Part shown: positions 28,081 to 35,249 of the stretch, piece after piece | Numbering within the stretch: the first letter of the stretch is position 1 | Layout of the letters: the number at the start of each line of letters is the position of its first letter | From: Pseudomonadota bacterium | GTDB taxonomy: Bacteria > Myxococcota_A > Polyangia > GCA-2747355 | Length of the DNA stretch: 64,000 bases | Direction of reading: 5' to 3' | Assembly: GCA_016702545.1 (NCBI GenBank) | Contig: JADJDT010000005.1 | Span: 313,031-377,030, forward strand | Notes under the pieces: generated by a model | The model's input: only the letters and a program-made list of their open reading frames with translations | Database searches by the model: none | What the model was told of the DNA's origin: nothing | Translations under genes and position numbers: made by a program

Positions 28081-29634
28081 ATGAGCACGGTGAGCGAGCA
28101 ACGGCAGGCGGTGGCGCGGGCGCAGCGCGTGGTGATCAAGGTCGGCACGCGGGTGCTGGTGCAGCGCTCGGGTCGGCCGGACGAGCGGCGCATCGGGGCC
28201 TTGGTCGAGCAGCTCGCCGCGCTGCGGGCCGCGGGGCGCCAGGTCATCTTGGTGTCGTCGGGCGCGATCGGCGCCGGCATCGAGGCGCTGCGCTTGCCGG
28301 GACGGCCGCGCGCCGTGCCCGAGCTGCAGATGGCGGCGGCCGTCGGGCAAAGCCGGCTGATGGCCCGCTACGACCGGCTCTTCGCCGCTCGCGGTTGTCT
28401 CGCCGGCCAGGTGCTGCTGACGCACGACGATCTGCGGCATCGCCAGCGCCACCTCAACGCTCGCAACACGATGATGACGCTGCTGCGCCACGGCATCGTG
28501 CCGGTGGTCAACGAGAACGACGTGGTCGCCGTCGACGAGATCAAGCTCGGCGACAACGACCAGCTCGCCGCGCTGGTGACGATGCTGGTCGACGCCTCGC
28601 TGCTGGTGCTGCTGAGCTCGACCGACGGCCTGCGCGCGCCGCTGGGGCCCGCCGGTGGGCGCACGCGGCGTGTGCCCTATCTGGCGCGCGTCTCGGAGCA
28701 AGAGCTGGCGCTGGCCTGGGGCAAGGGCAGCCCGCTCTCGACCGGCGGCATGGCGACCAAGCTCGCCGCGGCGCAGGCGGTGGTCGACGTCGGCGCGTCG
28801 GCGGTGATCGCCGACGGGCGCCGCGCCGACACGTTGCTGCGGCTCTTTCGCGGCGACGACGTGGGCACGCTGATCGGCACACCCGCCGCAACGCCCGACG
28901 GGCGCCCGCGCGGCCTCGCCAGCAAGAAGCGCTGGATCGCCTTCTTCCAGCGCTCGCAGGGCACGCTGGTGGTCGACGACGGGGCGGCGCGCGCGATCGT
29001 CGAGCGCGGCAAGAGCCTGCTCCCGATCGGCCTGCGCGCGATCGAGGGCCACTTCGAGGCCGGCGCGATGGTCACGGTCAAGACGCTCGCCGGGCGCGCG
29101 ATCGCCCGCGGGCTGGTCGAGTACGCCAGCGCCGAGCTGGCGCAGATTCAAGGGCGGCGCACGGCCGAGATCGGCCAGGTGCTCGGCGCGCGGCCCATGG
29201 ACGAGGTGATTCACCGCGACAACCTGGTGATCGGCACCGGGGGCGCTACGGGCACCGGGGGCGCGACGGGAAGCAACCGAGCTTGCACGACGAGATGGTC
29301 GCTTTGGGGATCGCGCGGTCGCGGGAGCACGGGCCTTGCCCACGCTCTCGAGCGCCGCCAAGAACGCCTTGCTCGAAGGGATGGCCGTGGCGCTCGGGGC
29401 GCAACGCGCCGCGCTGCTCGCCGCCAACGCGCGCGACCTCGCCGCCGGCCGCGAGCGCGGGCTCACTGGCGCGCTGCTCGATCGGCTGGCGCTCAACGAC
29501 GCGCGCATCGATGCGATGATCGCCGGCATCCGCCAGGTGATCGCGCTGCGGGACCCCGTCGGCGAGCTGCTCGCGCATCAGGTGCGCCCGGATGGCCTCC
29601 AGATCGACCAAGCTGCGCGTGCCGATCGGGGTGA
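28081..29634 (+). CDS. proB: Glutamate 5-kinase with PUA domain (true end probably near 29230-29280)
   Basis: First enzyme of proline synthesis: ATP + L-glutamate to glutamyl 5-phosphate. The amino-acid-kinase domain shows 'RVVIKVGTRVLV', 'VILVSSGAIGAGIEAL', 'VPVVNENDVVAVDEI', 'FGDNDQ'-type 'LGDNDQLAALV', and 'STGGMATKLAAAQ'. A PUA domain follows ('GTLVVDDGAARAIV' to 'MDEVIHRDNLVI'). Homology ends there, at about residue 383; the frame then stays open only because it runs over proA in a different phase. An 18-bp tandem repeat (29233-29268) sits exactly at the end, so the natural stop was probably lost by a small insertion. ATG 28081 fits the usual N-terminus. Confidence 0.85.
   Translation: MSTVSEQRQAVARAQRVVIKVGTRVLVQRSGRPDERRIGALVEQLAALRAAGRQVILVSSGAIGAGIEALRLPGRPRAVPELQMAAAVGQSRLMARYDRLFAARGCLAGQVLLTHDDLRHRQRHLNARNTMMTLLRHGIVPVVNENDVVAVDEIKLGDNDQLAALVTMLVDASLLVLLSSTDGLRAPLGPAGGRTRRVPYLARVSEQELALAWGKGSPLSTGGMATKLAAAQAVVDVGASAVIADGRRADTLLRLFRGDDVGTLIGTPAATPDGRPRGLASKKRWIAFFQRSQGTLVVDDGAARAIVERGKSLLPIGLRAIEGHFEAGAMVTVKTLAGRAIARGLVEYASAELAQIQGRRTAEIGQVLGARPMDEVIHRDNLVIGTGGATGTGGATGSNRACTTRWSLWGSRGRGSTGLAHALERRQERLARRDGRGARGATRRAARRQRARPRRRPRARAHWRAARSAGAQRRAHRCDDRRHPPGDRAAGPRRRAARASGAPGWPPDRPSCACRSG
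29233..29268. repeat. Two 18-bp tandem repeats at the proB/proA junction
   Basis: GGCACCGGGGGCGCTACG (29233-29250) is followed by a copy differing at one base (29251-29268). They encode a GTGGAT repeat beyond the normal end of ProB. Confidence 0.7.
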
Positions 29635-30533
29635 TCGGCATCATCTACGAGGCCCGCCCCAACGTCACCGCCGACGCCGCCGTGCTCTGCCTCAAGGCGA
29701 GCAACGCCGTGATTCTGCGCGGGGGCTCGGAGGCCCAGCACTCCAATCGCGCGATCGGCGCGGCGCTGGTGGCCGGGGGTGAGGCGGCGGGCCTGCCGGC
29801 CGGGGCCTTGCAGCTCGTCGAGACGACGGACCGCGACGCGGTGCGCGAGCTGGTGCAGCTCGTCGGGCGCGTCGACCTGGTGATCCCGCGCGGCGGCGAG
29901 GGGCTGATTCGCGCCGTCACCGAGCAGGCGCGCGTGCCGGTGATCAAGCACTACAAGGGCGTGTGCCACGTCTACGTCGACGCCAGCGCCGATCTATCGA
30001 TGGCGCTGGCGATCGTCGAAAACGCCAAGTGCCAGCGCCCCGGCACCTGCAATGCGCTGGAGACCTTGCTGGTGCATCGCGAGGTCGCGACCGCCTTCCT
30101 GCCCGAGCTCGCGGCGCGGCTCTCCGCGCTCGGCGTCGAGCTGCGCGGCGACGAGCAAGCGCGCGCTCTCGTGCCGGCGATGAAGGTCGCGACCGAGCAG
30201 GACTGGTACGACGAGTACCTGGACCTGATCCTCGCGGTGCGCGTCGTGCCCGACCTCGAGGCCGCCATCGCCCACATTACGCGCTACGGCTCGCAGCACT
30301 CCGACGCGATCGTCGCGCGCGACGAGGCGGCGCAGCAGCGCTTCGTGCGCGAGGTCGACTCCGCGGCGGTCTACGTCAACGCCTCGACGCGCTTCACCGA
30401 CGGCGGCGAGTTCGGCATGGGCGCCGAGATCGGCATCAGCACCGACAAGCTGCACGCCCGCGGCCCGATGGGCCTACCCGAGCTGACGACCTACAAATAC
30501 ATCGTCCGCGGCACCGGGCACATCCGACGCTGA
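29283..30533 (+). CDS. proA: Gamma-glutamyl phosphate reductase (two frameshifts, near 29306 and 29610)
   Basis: Second enzyme of proline synthesis, an ALDH-fold NADPH reductase. The N-terminus reads 'LHDEMVALG', then shifts at a GGGG run (29306-29309) to 'ARALPTLSSAAKNALLEGM'. A further shift near 29605-29615 joins 'VRPDGLQI' to 'TKLRVPIGVIGIIYEARPN'. Beyond that the protein is intact: 'KASNAVILRGGSEA', 'VIPRGGEGLI', 'VIKHYKGVCHVYVD', the catalytic Cys in 'AKCQRPGTCNALETLL', and the C-terminal 'NASTRFTDGGEFGMGAEIG'. It sits directly after proB, the usual arrangement. The start may be TTG 29283 or ATG 29295. The two shifts in a biosynthetic gene look like sequence errors. Confidence 0.8.
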
Positions 30534-30707
30534 GCGCGGCGCCGTCTTGGTGGGTCCCGGACCCGAGATGATGGGGCGCGGAGCCGGTCCCGAGCCCTTC
30601 CCGTGCGGGACGCGCCAGGTCCGGCGCACGACAAGCGGCACAACAAGCTAGCGCTTCGCTCTCGCCCTGCCACGGGGCTGCTCGTGGCCACAGGCCGAGG
30701 TCGCAGC

Positions 30708-31334
30708 TCAGGGCAGGATCTCGACCACGGCATCAACCACGACGGCCCGCCACAGCTCCTCGATCTCGTCGTTGTCGAGGGCGATACAGCCCTGCGTCCA
30801 GTCGATCCACTTGTGCGGCAAGAAGCTCCAGCCGCGTTTCTCGCCGTGGATGCCGATCGCTCCGCCGATGCGGGCGCCGGGGGCGAGCCGACCGGCTCGT
30901 CGTGCACGGGCGAAGGACGCGCGGTCCTTCACGCTCGGGTAGGACAGGCTCAGGAAACGGTGAAAGAGGTGGCTCGCGCGCTTGGCCTCGACCGCATAGG
31001 TCCCCTCCGGGGTCCGCCCGTCGCCCTCGTGCTGCTTGTGACCCGGCCCACCCCGTCCGATCGCCACGCGATAGATCTTGATCAGCCGGCCGTCGGACCA
31101 GGCCTCGAGGGTGTGGGCCTGCTTGAAGACCCGCAGCCGATCGACCTGGACCGTCCGTGGCATCGGCTGGTCGGTGAGGCGCGGTGCTGCGCCGGCAGCG
31201 GAGGCAGCGACCCAGAGAAGCATGCAGCACGACCCGATCGCTGCCGCCAGGGAGGCATGGGCGCTTCCGGCCACCTCACGCGCTCCCGGCGCCGGGGGTA
31301 AGCCCGTGCTGGCCAAGGACGGGCACGCGATCAT
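30708..31334 (-). CDS. L,D-transpeptidase (YkuD family)
   Basis: A 208-residue exported protein (hydrophobic 'SCCMLLWVAASAAGAAP') with a YkuD catalytic domain: 'RLRVFKQAHTLEAWSDGRL', 'DGRTPEGTYAVEAKR', 'GGAIGIHGEKRG', and the nucleophile Cys in 'DWTQGCIALDNDEIEEL'. Such enzymes form 3-3 peptidoglycan cross-links or attach proteins to the wall using L,D bonds. ATG 31334 is the longest start; GTG 31274, eight bases after GGGAG, gives a more ordinary signal peptide length and is a good alternative. The gene is divergent from the secreted protein at 31471. Confidence 0.88.
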   Translation of the reverse strand: MIACPSLASTGLPPAPGAREVAGSAHASLAAAIGSCCMLLWVAASAAGAAPRLTDQPMPRTVQVDRLRVFKQAHTLEAWSDGRLIKIYRVAIGRGGPGHKQHEGDGRTPEGTYAVEAKRASHLFHRFLSLSYPSVKDRASFARARRAGRLAPGARIGGAIGIHGEKRGWSFLPHKWIDWTQGCIALDNDEIEELWRAVVVDAVVEILP

Positions 31335-31470
31335 TCAGTCCTCCCTGACGCCGACAGCCAAGTGCTGGGCATGCCGGTCCGGTCAGTCGGGTCCGCAGGC
31401 CCATCACGCAGAGGTGGCCCGGCCTCGGGTCGTTGAGTAACGTATCGTTCACGGGCAGCGGGAGGGTCGC

Positions 31471-32295
31471 ATGTCGTCAGGTTTCTCTTTGGCTCCCGAT
31501 CAGCGTCTGCCGAGGTCCTGCAGACCTGGCCCTATCGTCGCAACCATGCTCGTCCTCGTTCAGCTCGGGCTGTTCGGCGCCCCGGCTGCGGCATGCCGCT
31601 ATCAACCGCTGACGGCGGTCCAGCAGCTCGAGCGGGCCGACCAGGTGTTTCTCGGGCGCGCGGGCCCCGTCGAGATCGGCGCTCAGACGGCCACCCAGGG
31701 CTTCGACGTACTCTATGCGATCAAGGGCGAGCTCGGGCGCCGCTTCGTGCGCGTGTACCCCTGGCCGAGCAACACCTGCGCGAGCGTCTACGAGCCCGGG
31801 CAACTGGCCGTCGTCTTCGTCAAGGACGGCTTGATCACGGTCCCTTCGGGCAGCCTGCCGATCGAGGCTCAACTGGCCAAGTTGGACGTCCTTCTGCAAG
31901 GGGGCCACACCGGGCGGCGAGGCAAGCCGGTCCCCGTCGAGCTCGAGGCCTTCCGCATGGCGCTGACGAAGGCACTGCTCACCCACCTCCACGGTCGCCC
32001 GAAGGTGGCAGTCCTCTTTGGCCGGTTCGCCGGCCAGGAGCTCACGGTGGGCAAGACGTCGCTCCCGTTCGTGGAGCGGGCCACGGGTCGTAACGTCGTG
32101 CGTATCACGCGCGCGCTTTCCGTTGGCCCGGTTCGGCTCGTCTCCGGAGCTTATCCGCTCGAGGGCTACGTCTTCGATGCGCTCCTGCTGCAGACGGGCG
32201 CGGAGCAGTTCCAGCTGCTCGGACACTGGGGGCGAGAGCAGAGCGCACGGGTCCCACCGGGCCGCGCGGTCCGGGCGTTCGAATCAGACCCTTGA
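31471..32295 (+). CDS. Secreted protein of unknown function
   Basis: A 274-residue protein with ATG 31471 after GGGAGG and a signal peptide ending near 'LFGAPAAAC' (either lipobox-like or signal peptidase I type). The mature N-terminus 'CRYQPLTAVQQLERADQVFLGRAG' resembles secreted deltaproteobacterial proteins with an OB-like or tissue-inhibitor-like N-terminal fold ('YAIKGELGRRFVRVYPW'). A second conserved Cys lies in 'NTCASVYEPGQ'. I cannot assign a function. No operon partner on the same strand closer than 180 bp. Confidence 0.65.
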   Translation: MSSGFSLAPDQRLPRSCRPGPIVATMLVLVQLGLFGAPAAACRYQPLTAVQQLERADQVFLGRAGPVEIGAQTATQGFDVLYAIKGELGRRFVRVYPWPSNTCASVYEPGQLAVVFVKDGLITVPSGSLPIEAQLAKLDVLLQGGHTGRRGKPVPVELEAFRMALTKALLTHLHGRPKVAVLFGRFAGQELTVGKTSLPFVERATGRNVVRITRALSVGPVRLVSGAYPLEGYVFDALLLQTGAEQFQLLGHWGREQSARVPPGRAVRAFESDP

Positions 32296-32476
32296 ACAGG
32301 AGGGGCGGACGCCTGCAGACGCGCTAGGGGTGCAGCTCGCCTGGCTCGGCGCGGCGCCTGGGTCGTCGTTCTGCGCCACAACGAGCCAGAAGGCGTGCTA
32401 GCATGCGCCGCGGTCGCGCGCTGCGGCCGTGCTGCGTGCAGGTCACCAAGAAACCGGCAATCCAGGGAGGCTTACG

Positions 32477-32998
32477 ATGAGAGTCAGAAGCGTGGTCGTG
32501 GCGGCGTTGTGTTTTGGCGTGCTCGCTGCGTGCGGCGACGACGAGGGCGGCGTGCCGTCCAACAAGAAGGTGAGCGAGCTGACGCCGGCGCAGTGGACGA
32601 GCTGGTGCGAAGCGAACGCGGGTGCCTTCGCGAAGGATGTGAAGCAGGCGAGCTGCACGATGGCGGGCTTGTCCGTCAAGCAGTCGGGGCAAGGCACCTG
32701 CGAGGCCGCGCGCGATGCCTGCCTCGCCAAGGACGTGGAGGGCATCGACTGCAAGAGCGCACCCGTCGCGCGCGATGGCGGCGTGGGGAACTGCAGCGCC
32801 ACCGTAGGTGAGATGCAGAAGTGCTACGACGATCTCGTGGCGGCGATCAGGCCGGTGCTCTCGGGACTGAGCTGCTCGTCGAACCTGATCGACCTGGCCA
32901 GCAAGCTGCAGAGCCTCGGCAGTCTCGATCCGGCCTCGTGCAAGGCGGTGGCCAGCAAGTGCCCGGAGTTCAGCACGGGCTTCGGCGGTGATGATTAA
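32477..32998 (+). CDS. Cys-rich lipoprotein of unknown function
   Basis: A 173-residue lipoprotein starting at ATG 32477, nine bases after GGGAGG, with lipobox LAAC. The mature part has at least ten Cys in a spaced pattern ('SWCEANAGAF', 'ASCTMAGLSV', 'GTCEAARDACL', 'IDCKSAPV', 'NCSATVGEMQKCYDDL', 'LSCSSN', 'ASCKAV', 'KCPEF'), indicating multiple disulfides. Secreted Cys-rich proteins with 'MxxCYxDL' helices are abundant in myxobacteria. No enzymatic motif is visible. Terminates just before an AT-rich promoter region. Confidence 0.7.
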   Translation: MRVRSVVVAALCFGVLAACGDDEGGVPSNKKVSELTPAQWTSWCEANAGAFAKDVKQASCTMAGLSVKQSGQGTCEAARDACLAKDVEGIDCKSAPVARDGGVGNCSATVGEMQKCYDDLVAAIRPVLSGLSCSSNLIDLASKLQSLGSLDPASCKAVASKCPEFSTGFGGDD

Positions 32999-33036
32999 TC
33001 TCAGATGTAATAAGTGACATAGGACTCATAAAACAA

Positions 33037-33066
33037 TTGACATGTATAGGCCCCAGCGCGTAGGCT
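33037..33066 (+). promoter_or_regulatory. Sigma-70-type promoter ahead of the c-di-GMP riboswitch
   Basis: A perfect -35 TTGACA (33037-33042) is followed after 18 bp by TAGGCT (33061-33066), a weak -10. The flanking 33000-33050 is locally AT-rich, unusual here. Transcription would start about 33073, about 40 nt before the riboswitch core. Confidence 0.55.
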
Positions 33067-33104
33067 GAGTTCACGTCGTCGGTTCGACGCGGCTTGCTTG
33101 AAAC

Positions 33105-33192
33105 GGCTTCCTTGAAACAGGGCAAACCCCGGGCGACCGGGGGACGCAAAGCCAGGAGACTCAGCGACCCTGAGTTCGTCCGGCTACCAACG
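33105..33192 (+). ncRNA. Cyclic-di-GMP-I (GEMM-I) riboswitch
   Basis: The conserved core is present in order. ACAGGGCAAACC (33117-33128) is followed by a perfect stem CCCCGG/CCGGGG (33127-33132 and 33137-33142) capped by a GCGA (GNRA) tetraloop. The second conserved strand GACGCAAAGCCA (33143-33154) comes next, then stem GACTCAG/CTGAGTT (33158-33176) and the closing GGCTACC (33182-33188). This is the GEMM-I layout in which the tetraloop docks on the second helix around c-di-GMP. The ATG of the next gene is at 33201, only about 12 nt downstream, so control of translation initiation is more likely than a separate terminator; I see no intrinsic terminator between them. Confidence 0.9.
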
Positions 33193-33200
33193 GGGGCGAC

Positions 33201-33848
33201 ATGTCGCGCTTCTCTCGCACGCGGTCCGGGCGCCGCGCTCTCGCGCTCTCGCTCGCTTCGCTGCTCCTTGGCCTGCTGCTGAGCACGGTCCCCAGCCCCG
33301 TCTCGGCGCAGGAGCCGAGCGGCGCACCCGCCGCCAGCGTGCGCGGGGCGCCCACCGCCAGCGGCTGGCAGCTCGGGGCGCTGGTCGACGTTGGCGTGCC
33401 CGACCTGCTCGGCGTCTCGCTGGTCGTCCGCCCCTGGCACTGGCTGCGGCTGCACGGCGGCGCGACGACCAACGCGGTCAGCTTCGGACTGCGCGGCGGC
33501 GCGACGCTGGTGCCCTTCCACGCCTGGATCAGCCCCTCGCTGACGGTCGAGGGCGGCTACGTCTTCGAGGGCGACGCCAACACCCTGACCGAGAGCTTCG
33601 GCCTGACCTCGCCGATGCTCGAGCAGGTCGGCTACAGCTACGGCAACGCCCACCTCGGCCTCGAGCTCGGCTCTCCCGACAGCGTGGTGTTCTTCGTGCA
33701 CGCCGGCTTCAGCGCGCTGCACACCACGCTGCATCAGGCGGACGAGGTGCTGCGCGAAGAGCTGGAGCAGCCCTCGCTCTCGTTTGCTGACCCGAAGGTC
33801 TCGGCGCTGGTGCCCTCGGCCAAGCTCGGCCTGCTGGTGTTCTTCTGA
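33201..33848 (+). CDS. Exported, outer-membrane-beta-barrel-like protein under c-di-GMP riboswitch control
   Basis: A 215-residue protein with a signal peptide ('LASLLLGLLLSTVPSPVSAQ'). The mature part alternates hydrophobic and polar residues in short strands rich in Gly and aromatics ('GALVDVGVPDLLGVSLVV', 'WHWLRLHGGATTNAVSFG', 'TVEGGYVFEGDANTL', 'NAHLGLELGS') and ends in 'KLGLLVFF'. A terminal Phe and such strands are typical of outer-membrane beta-barrels. The role is unknown. Location right behind a c-di-GMP riboswitch suggests a surface property that changes between motile and sessile states. A lipoprotein gene and a DUF2059 gene follow on the same strand and may be co-transcribed. Confidence 0.7.
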   Translation: MSRFSRTRSGRRALALSLASLLLGLLLSTVPSPVSAQEPSGAPAASVRGAPTASGWQLGALVDVGVPDLLGVSLVVRPWHWLRLHGGATTNAVSFGLRGGATLVPFHAWISPSLTVEGGYVFEGDANTLTESFGLTSPMLEQVGYSYGNAHLGLELGSPDSVVFFVHAGFSALHTTLHQADEVLREELEQPSLSFADPKVSALVPSAKLGLLVFF

Positions 33849-33903
33849 GGGCAAGTGCCCACGTGTCGGTCCGCGTCGAGCGGCCGGCGAAGGAGCGACC
33901 GTG

Positions 33904-34458
33904 ATGCGAGCCTCTCTTCACCCCCACAGCGCCCGGCGCTACGCCCTCCTGCTGGCGCTGCCGCTGGCGGCCCCAGGCTGCGTCTCCGTCTCCGCGGAGG
34001 TCGAGCAGGTGCGCCACAGCGTGCAGACGCAGCAGCTCAGCTTCGCCGGTGCGGGGCCGCTGGCGGGCCAGGCGACGAGCGAGACGCGTGTCTTCGACGC
34101 CAGCCTCGACAGCCAGCTGATGGACTATGTCGTCAACGCCAAGCTCACCGAGCTGCGCGTCGTGCCGGCCAGCGGGGTCAGTAACCTCGACTTCGTGCGC
34201 GAGGTGCGGATTCGCCTGCTCTCGGCCGGCGGCAACCCCGAGGTCGTGCTCGCCGAGTTCTCGCGCGACGGCGAGGGTGTCAGCGCCGCCGACGGCTCAT
34301 TGACCCTGCGCGTGCACGACGACTTCGACCACACGCGCTATGTGCGCGCCCGCGTCCCCTTCGAGCTGCAGCTCGGGATGGACGCCCCCGCCGCGCCCTG
34401 GAGCGTCGCCGTCGATCTCGGCCTCGACCTCGAGCTCGGCTACGAGCTGCGTCTGTAG
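33904..34458 (+). CDS. Lipoprotein of unknown function
   Basis: A 184-residue lipoprotein. ATG 33904 (or GTG 33901) follows AAGGAG; the signal 'ALLLALPLAAPGC' has lipobox APGC. The mature chain has no further Cys and is rich in beta-prone segments ('LTELRVVPASGVSNLDFVRE', 'VEVRIRLLSAGG'-like 'VREVRIRLLSAGG', 'YVRARVPFELQLGMDAP'), suggesting a compact beta-sandwich. It starts 56 bp after the riboswitch-controlled gene and is probably its operon partner at the outer membrane. No family recognised. Confidence 0.65.
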   Translation: MRASLHPHSARRYALLLALPLAAPGCVSVSAEVEQVRHSVQTQQLSFAGAGPLAGQATSETRVFDASLDSQLMDYVVNAKLTELRVVPASGVSNLDFVREVRIRLLSAGGNPEVVLAEFSRDGEGVSAADGSLTLRVHDDFDHTRYVRARVPFELQLGMDAPAAPWSVAVDLGLDLELGYELRL

Positions 34459-34595
34459 GCGCAGCGAACGGGGCGGGCGTTTCCTCTGGTCGGGGGCGGC
34501 ATTATTTTCGAGCGGGTCCTTTCTCCGCCAGCGATGCTATGAGATCGTGCACCGGCGCGCGATCGGACGCGCGCCATTACCCTGAGGAGCTGGCG

Positions 34596-35081
34596 ATGCT
34601 GACGATGCGACGAACGACGACGACCCTGGCCCTGGCGCTGCTGCTGGTCGGGGGCGCTGCGAGACCGACCCTGGCCAAGCGCGCGGCGGCGGCCCCGATG
34701 TCTGCGCACCAGCGCGATGCGCGCAAGCTGCTCGAGCTGAGCGGCGCCCAGCAGATGGGCAAGCAGATGATCAGCCAGATGCTGGGCATGATGCGCCAGA
34801 ACGCGACCGACGTGCCCGAGGACTTCTGGCGGACGATCGAGAAGAAGCTCGATTTCAGCGCGCTGCTCGACGAGCTCGCCGGGCTCTACGCCCGCCACCT
34901 GAGCCACGACGATGTCAGCCAGTTGATCACCTTCTTCAGCAGCCCGGTGGGGCGCCGCTTCGTCGCCGTCCAGCCCAGGGTGATGCAGGACTCGGTCGCG
35001 ATCAGCCAGAAGTGGGGCCAGCAGTTCATGCAACAGGTGATGCAGGAGCTGGAGCGCGCGAAGAAGCGCGGCAGCAAGTAA
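34596..35081 (+). CDS. Exported DUF2059-domain protein
   Basis: A 161-residue protein starting at ATG 34596 behind GAGGAG, with a signal peptide ('ALALLLVGGAARPTLA'). DUF2059 features: 'ARKLLELSGAQQMGKQMISQ', a central amphipathic helix region, then 'LYARHLSHDDVSQLITFFSS' and 'PVGRRFVAVQPRVMQDS'. Members are small helical periplasmic proteins of unknown mechanism. It may belong to the riboswitch-led unit, although the 137-bp gap upstream leaves room for its own promoter. Confidence 0.8.
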   Translation: MLTMRRTTTTLALALLLVGGAARPTLAKRAAAAPMSAHQRDARKLLELSGAQQMGKQMISQMLGMMRQNATDVPEDFWRTIEKKLDFSALLDELAGLYARHLSHDDVSQLITFFSSPVGRRFVAVQPRVMQDSVAISQKWGQQFMQQVMQELERAKKRGSK

Positions 35082-35114
35082 CGAAGGTAGGGGCGCTGGG
35101 CTTCTTTACCCACG

Positions 35115-35242
35115 GCTCACCTGAGTCGAGGCGCCCGTCAGGCAAGGAGCGAGCGAGGAGCGAGCGGAACAGCCTTTTAGCGCTGTGAGCACGCACCGGA
35201 GCGAGCGACGCAGCATGACGGGATGGATCGGCTCAGGTGAGC
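35115..35242. repeat. Perfect 11-bp inverted repeat enclosing three direct repeats
   Basis: GCTCACCTGAG (35115-35125) and CTCAGGTGAGC (35232-35242) bracket 106 bp that hold GGAGCGAGCG three times (35146, 35157, 35198) and a small ACAGC/GCTGT stem in the middle. It lies between convergent genes (DUF2059 and acyl-CoA synthetase). It may be a terminator region or a small repetitive element; no target-site duplication was recognised. Confidence 0.45.
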
Positions 35243-35249
35243 GGTGGGG

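Noticed and set aside
28029..29519. Long second plus-strand frame through proB
   Set aside because: It is a shadow of proB; only its last codons coincide with the true start of proA.
33094..33282. A 62-residue plus-strand frame spanning the riboswitch
   Set aside because: The conserved bases are those of the RNA aptamer, and the frame overlaps the real start at 33201 in another phase.
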